A stretch of DNA of 64,000 bases from Peribacillus sp. Bi96. Its GTDB lineage: Bacteria > Bacillota > Bacilli > Bacillales > DSM-1321. Positions 59,979 through 64,000 of the stretch are shown in pieces. The translations under genes and the position numbers were made by a program. Under the pieces are notes generated by a model. The model did not search any database and was not told the origin of the DNA. It saw nothing but the letters and a program-made list of their open reading frames with translations. How positions within the stretch are numbered: position 1 is the stretch's first letter; each line of letters starts with the position of its first letter. Location of the stretch: the NCBI RefSeq assembly GCF_918698115.1, contig NZ_CAKKLV010000007.1, forward strand, positions 124,001-188,000, written 5' to 3'.

Positions 59979-61261
59979 CCTTGAACACGTCCTTTATCCC
60001 AAGCTGTTTTTCCTTCAGAAATCGTCATGACTGGCCAGCCATAGCATTTCTTTTCATTGAAAGGTGTATTTTTCCCTTTTGAAGCAAACTCTTCATTATC
60101 AATTTCTTTTTCCGTTTCCAAATCGATCAGCACGATATCTGCAATAGCGCCTTCCTTTAACTCTCCATATGGAAGGGAGAAACTTTCAGATGGTTTGATC
60201 GTCATGAAATCGACCAATTGCTTTAATGTTATGATGCCCTTTTTGACCAATTCGGTGTAAAGCAACGGGAAGGCCGTCTCCAATCCTACTATTCCAAAAG
60301 GAGCTAGCTGCATTCCCTGCGCTTTTTCCTCGTCCGTATGTGGTGCATGGTCCGTGGCTATAAAATCGATGGTCCCATCAAGCAGGCCTTCTATCAACGC
60401 GTCCCGATCTTCCCGTCCTCTTAATGGAGGGTTCATTTTATAATTCGAATCAAGACCCGGTATATCATCTTCACACAATAATAAGTGATGCGGTGTAACT
60501 TCGGCTGTGACCCGGATACCGGCACGTTTAGCATCCCTTACCGTCCTTACCGATTCCTTCGTGGATATGTGGCAAACATGATAATGGCAGTCCGCCGCTT
60601 CCGCTAAAAGGATATCCCGGGCAATATGTACAGCTTCGCATACTGACGGAATACCATTGATTCCCTGCTCTTTTGAGAATCTTCCTTCATGGACAGAGCC
60701 TTTATTGATTAAGCTATTATCTTCACAATGAGCAACTATCGCCATATCTTGCGCGGCTGCCCTTTTCATTGCTTCCAGCATCATCCCAGCTTCTTGAATC
60801 CCTACGCCATCGTCCGTAAAGGCGAAAGCACCCGTTTGTTTTAATGATGCAAAGTCGGTCAACTCTTTGCCTGCTTCCCTGATCGTGATGGATGCATAAG
60901 GTAGTACCCGGACATGAGCCGTTTCTTCAATTTTCCGGTTAAGCGCTTCAAGATTTTCCACTGTATCAGGAACAGGCCTTGTATTAGGCATTGCGGCTAC
61001 CGTAGTGAAACCGCCTCTCGCAGCTGCAAGCGTTCCACTTGCGATGGTTTCCTTATGCTCTCCGCCCGGCTCGCGCAAATGAACATGCAGGTCAACGAAC
61101 CCTGATGTAACAAGTAACCCTTTTGCATCGACAACCTTACAATTTTCCGTTGGCAAGTTTTCGCCGATTTTCGTGATGATCTTTCCTTCTATTTCAATGT
61201 CCGCTTTTTTGAATGAGTTTTGATTATCTAGCAATACTCCATTTTTGATGACAGTTTTCAT
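59975..61261 (-). CDS. pyrC: Dihydroorotase
   Basis: Zinc amidohydrolase cyclising carbamoyl aspartate to dihydroorotate. 428 residues of the class I type, metal-binding H59 and H61 in [15 protein letters not shown], further histidines in CHISTKES and the Asp in [13 protein letters not shown]. The frame is open 11 codons upstream, but ATG 61261 has AAGGGGG. Its start lies 38 bases inside pyrB. Confidence 0.97.
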   Translation of the reverse strand: MKTVIKNGVLLDNQNSFKKADIEIEGKIITKIGENLPTENCKVVDAKGLLVTSGFVDLHVHLREPGGEHKETIASGTLAAARGGFTTVAAMPNTRPVPDTVENLEALNRKIEETAHVRVLPYASITIREAGKELTDFASLKQTGAFAFTDDGVGIQEAGMMLEAMKRAAAQDMAIVAHCEDNSLINKGSVHEGRFSKEQGINGIPSVCEAVHIARDILLAEAADCHYHVCHISTKESVRTVRDAKRAGIRVTAEVTPHHLLLCEDDIPGLDSNYKMNPPLRGREDRDALIEGLLDGTIDFIATDHAPHTDEEKAQGMQLAPFGIVGLETAFPLLYTELVKKGIITLKQLVDFMTIKPSESFSLPYGELKEGAIADIVLIDLETEKEIDNEEFASKGKNTPFNEKKCYGWPVMTISEGKTAWDKGRVQG

Positions 61262-62159
61262 GGATAATTCCCCCTTCGGATTGTTCAAGCACATTTTTTA
61301 ATACGGCCATTCTAATGAACACACCATTTTCCATTTGTTTAAAAATTCTTGAGCGGTTGCATTCGACTAAATCACTGTCAATTTCAACACCGCGGTTTAT
61401 TGGAGCAGGATGCATGATGATTGCGTCCGGTTTCATAGTTTTTTCGCGCTGTTTGGTTAGCCCAAAACTTTCCAGATAATCTCGATTTGCCTGATCATAT
61501 TTTTCATTATGTCTTTCATGCTGTATTCTGAGCAGCATGACCACATCAGATGTGGCTATCGCTTGATCGATGTTTTCATAACTTCCGAAGCTGTTCGTAC
61601 TATCAAACCATTCAGGCGGACCTGAAAATACGACATTCGCTCCTAAACGAGTTAATGCTTCTGCATTCGATTTTGCAACCCGGCTATGCCTCACATCCCC
61701 GATTATCGAAATCTTCAGATCCTTGAAACCTTTAAACTCTTGTTTTATCGTCAATAAGTCCAGTAATGACTGAGTTGGATGATTCCCACAGCCATCCCCT
61801 GCATTGATTATTGGAATCGTGATCTTCTCTTTCAACTCGTCAAAATAATTATCCTGCTCATGACGGATGATCAAGGCATTGACACCTATTGCTTCAAGCG
61901 TTTTAACTGTGTCATATAAGGTTTCACCTTTTAACACGGATGATGTACCGGTATCAAAAGGAATGACCTCCAGTCCTAGTTTTCTTTCAGCCATTTCAAA
62001 GCTTGATTTTGTTCGTGTACTTGGTTCAAAGAACAGATTGGCAACAGTGGTAAGTTGTTTAGGATTCCAGCTTGATCCGTTTGCAAATCCCTCTGCCTCA
62101 AGTAGAATTCTTTCAATTTCAGTTATGGTCAATTCGTTCATGGTCAATAATTTTTTCAT
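61224..62159 (-). CDS. pyrB: Aspartate carbamoyltransferase, catalytic subunit
   Basis: Joins carbamoyl phosphate and aspartate. 311 residues with the carbamoyl phosphate loop [14 protein letters not shown] (S47-T50), [12 protein letters not shown] and [15 protein letters not shown] 62159 follows AAAGGAG. No regulatory pyrI gene is present, as usual in Bacillus. Preceded by a PyrR attenuator in the 200-base leader. Confidence 0.97.
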   Translation of the reverse strand: MKKLLTMNELTITEIERILLEAEGFANGSSWNPKQLTTVANLFFEPSTRTKSSFEMAERKLGLEVIPFDTGTSSVLKGETLYDTVKTLEAIGVNALIIRHEQDNYFDELKEKITIPIINAGDGCGNHPTQSLLDLLTIKQEFKGFKDLKISIIGDVRHSRVAKSNAEALTRLGANVVFSGPPEWFDSTNSFGSYENIDQAIATSDVVMLLRIQHERHNEKYDQANRDYLESFGLTKQREKTMKPDAIIMHPAPINRGVEIDSDLVECNRSRIFKQMENGVFIRMAVLKNVLEQSEGGIIHENCHQKWSIAR

Positions 62160-62200
62160 CGATCCTGCTCCTTTCACAACTGTGATGCGGGGCATAAAAA

Positions 62201-62226
62201 ACACCCCGCCATTAAGGACAGGGTGT
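62201..62226 (-). terminator. Attenuator terminator before pyrB
   Basis: Stem ACACCC/GGGTGT (62201-62206 with 62221-62226), extended by weaker inner pairs, followed on the minus strand by six T, 40 bases before pyrB. Forms the termination part of the pyrP-pyrB attenuator. Confidence 0.85.
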
Positions 62227-62300
62227 AGGTTATAAAGACTTGTGAGGACCGGGACCGGTTTTTACCTTTTTCCCGTTCTCCTCCATCTTTACAGCAACAC

Positions 62301-62333
62301 CCTTTTAAGCCTCTCTGGACTTCTTTTAAAAGG
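62301..62333 (-). promoter_or_regulatory. PyrR-binding anti-antiterminator upstream of pyrB
   Basis: The minus strand carries AGTCCAGAGAGGCT (62308-62321), the PyrR RNA recognition loop, held between the arms CCTTTTAA and TTAAAAGG. UMP-bound PyrR stabilises this stem, which lets the terminator at 62201-62226 form and lowers pyrB and downstream expression when pyrimidines are plentiful. Confidence 0.93.
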
Positions 62334-62359
62334 TGATCTATTGTTTGATGCAGTTTTAC

Positions 62360-63649
62360 TTATTTTTCAAAAATGTCTCCGGATATTTTTTCCCGGTCCG
62401 GTAAAATCAAGTTAAGCAGGATTCCTACTATGGCTGAAAGTGCCATTCCGGAAAGCGATACTGTATCCGATAGTTGGACGAAAGCTCCCCCAATCCCTAA
62501 CACCAGGATCACTGAAGCTATCATCAGGTTCCTTTTTTTGTCAAAATCAACCTTATTATCAATCAGCATCCTTAATCCACTTGATGCGATAATACCGAAG
62601 AGTAAGATTGAAATGCCGCCCATCACCGCAGTAGGTATCGAGCTTATGACCGCTGAGATTTTACCGTTAAAGCCAAAGATGATTGCCGTTAACGCTGCCC
62701 CTCCGATGATATACACACTATATGCCTTTGTCATCGTCAAGACCCCAATATTTTCACCATATGATGTCAGCGGTGGCCCACCGATCAAGGAACCAATCAT
62801 GATTCCCGCTCCATCTCCGAAAATCGAGCGATGCAAACCGGGCTTTTCCAAAAAGTTTCTGCCAACGACTTTACTCAGTATCATCTGGTGTCCGATATGT
62901 TCTGATAAAGTGACGATGGCGACCGGTACCATGATGGCAATGACTTCCCATGAGAAGGTCGGTGTATAGGTTACATAAGGAAACATGAATTCAGGCATTT
63001 CCCACCATTGTGCTGACTTGATCGGTCCATAATCTATTATTCCAGCAACGGCCGAACAGCCGTACCCCACTATGATACCCATTAAAATGGGAATCAAGTT
63101 AATGAATCCTTTAAAGAACACGTTGCAGATGATGGTTACCGCTAAAGTGATTAGCGCAATAATTATATATGTGACGCTATATTTATCTTGTGGATCATAC
63201 ATCGCCATGTCCACGGCCGTTCCGGCAAGGCTTAATCCGATTACGATAATGACCGGACCCACCACAACCGGAGGGAGTATATTCATTAACCAGCGCAATC
63301 CGACTTTTTGGATAATCAAAGCCACAATCCCATATATGAACCCTGCTGCGAAACAGCCAATCATGGCCGCCTCGGGTCCTCCTAAAGCCTTTGCCGCAAT
63401 GATTGGCGTAATGAAGGCGAATGATGAACCGAGATAAGCCGGTATCTGACCTTTTGTGATCAACAAGTAGGATAGTGTACCCAAGCCGCTTGATACAAGT
63501 GCGACTGCTGGGCTTAACCCTACCAAGAATGGCACCAGTACTGTTGCACCGAACATGGCGAACAAGTGTTGGATGCTTAGCGTAATCCACTGACCAACCT
63601 TTGGCACGTCCTCGACATCAAGTACGATATCCCTTTTTGTTTCTTGCAT
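62360..63649 (-). CDS. pyrP: Uracil permease
   Basis: Proton-coupled uracil importer of the nucleobase-cation symporter 2 family. 429 residues, about 12-14 hydrophobic segments, with the NCS2 motifs GSSFAFITP and the substrate-site region TLSEHIGHQMILSKVVGR plus GGPPLTSYGENIGVL. It lies between pyrR and pyrB with an attenuator on either side, so uracil salvage and synthesis are controlled by the same PyrR protein. Confidence 0.96.
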   Translation of the reverse strand: MQETKRDIVLDVEDVPKVGQWITLSIQHLFAMFGATVLVPFLVGLSPAVALVSSGLGTLSYLLITKGQIPAYLGSSFAFITPIIAAKALGGPEAAMIGCFAAGFIYGIVALIIQKVGLRWLMNILPPVVVGPVIIVIGLSLAGTAVDMAMYDPQDKYSVTYIIIALITLAVTIICNVFFKGFINLIPILMGIIVGYGCSAVAGIIDYGPIKSAQWWEMPEFMFPYVTYTPTFSWEVIAIMVPVAIVTLSEHIGHQMILSKVVGRNFLEKPGLHRSIFGDGAGIMIGSLIGGPPLTSYGENIGVLTMTKAYSVYIIGGAALTAIIFGFNGKISAVISSIPTAVMGGISILLFGIIASSGLRMLIDNKVDFDKKRNLMIASVILVLGIGGAFVQLSDTVSLSGMALSAIVGILLNLILPDREKISGDIFEK

Positions 63650-63688
63650 TTCGGTATCCCCCTCATGAAAATTGCTTCAAAACCGCAA

Positions 63689-63721
63689 AAACCCTCTTTG
63701 CAGTATATACAAAGAGGGTTT
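63689..63721 (-). terminator. Attenuator terminator before pyrP
   Basis: Perfect 12-bp stem AAACCCTCTTTG/CAAAGAGGGTTT (63689-63700 with 63710-63721), 9-nt loop, minus-strand tail TTTGCGGTTTTG; 40 bases before pyrP. Confidence 0.88.
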
Positions 63722-63733
63722 CTCGGAAAGCGC

Positions 63734-63751
63734 ATGCCTATACATAGGCAT
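63734..63751 (-). repeat. Extra hairpin in the pyrP leader
   Basis: Perfect 7-bp stem ATGCCTA/TAGGCAT (63734-63740 with 63745-63751), loop TACA, between the PyrR site and the terminator. Probably part of the antiterminator fold or an independent stem. Confidence 0.6.
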
Positions 63752-63767
63752 ACATCTCCGGATTGAC

Positions 63768-63806
63768 TCCCCTTTGCCAGCCTCTCTGGACTGTCTTTAA
63801 AAGGGT
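63768..63806 (-). promoter_or_regulatory. PyrR-binding anti-antiterminator upstream of pyrP
   Basis: The minus strand again has AGTCCAGAGAGGCT (63779-63792) flanked by partly complementary arms (CCTTTTAAAGAC and GGCAAAGGGG). Identical 14-base core to the pyrB site. It lies 20-60 bases past the pyrR stop. Confidence 0.92.
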
Positions 63807-63827
63807 TTTATGAAATTTTCATGTTTA

Positions 63828-64000
<173 letters not shown>

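Overview
The window is core chromosome of a low-GC Gram-positive endospore former of the family Bacillaceae. Gene content and order follow the Bacillus subtilis trmFO-topA-...-pyrR segment almost gene for gene, the spore-coat micro-protein gene spoVM is present, and nearly all promoters, Shine-Dalgarno sites (AGGAGG type) and terminators are of the Bacillus kind. Protein divergence from B. subtilis suggests a relative such as Peribacillus (the 'Bacillus simplex' group), but the genus is an inference. Almost everything lies on the minus strand; only rpmB and rqcH are on the plus strand, so the natural reading direction is from the right end to the left end.

Read in the direction of transcription (right to left): the window opens with the 3' end of pyrR (63828-64000), followed by the pyrimidine biosynthesis operon pyrP-pyrB-pyrC-pyrAA-pyrAB-pyrK-pyrD-pyrF-pyrE (52656-63649). 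Two PyrR-type attenuators precede pyrP and pyrB, and genes from pyrB on are tightly overlapped. The operon ends in a perfect 21-bp hairpin shared with the convergent rqcH gene (ribosome quality control). Next come a P-type Ca2+ ATPase (yloB), then yloC-remA-gmk-rpoZ-coaBC-priA-def-fmt-rsmB-rlmN-prpC-prkC-rsgA-rpe, a chain of translation, DNA replication and Ser/Thr-phosphorylation genes closed by a terminator behind rpe. thiN and spoVM follow; rpmB points the other way. yloU-fakA, sdaAB-sdaAA and recG lead into the fatty-acid/phospholipid operon fapR-plsX-fabD-fabG-acpP, headed by a recognisable FapR operator.

The left third holds rnc-smc-ftsY, ylxM-ffh, rpsP-khpA, ylqD-rimM-trmD, rplS (with a probable L19 leader), lepB-rbgA, rnhB-ylqG-ylqH, sucC-sucD, dprA-topA and the first codons of trmFO. 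These link secretion (SRP: ffh, ftsY, lepB), chromosome organisation (smc), ribosome assembly and modification (rimM, trmD, rbgA, rsgA, rsmB, rlmN), and central metabolism (succinyl-CoA synthetase).

No prophage, transposase, CRISPR array, rRNA or tRNA was seen. The parts least explained by this standard plan are: ylqG/ylqH, a FliK-like/FlhB-C-terminal-like pair away from any flagellar operon; an amber-interrupted frame without known relatives in the 590-bp ylxM-ftsY gap; a 78-bp GGTGTCAG-ended inverted repeat between coaBC and rpoZ; and a recG terminator whose 3' arm doubles as the -35 box of the fapR promoter. I found no convincing undescribed multi-gene system.
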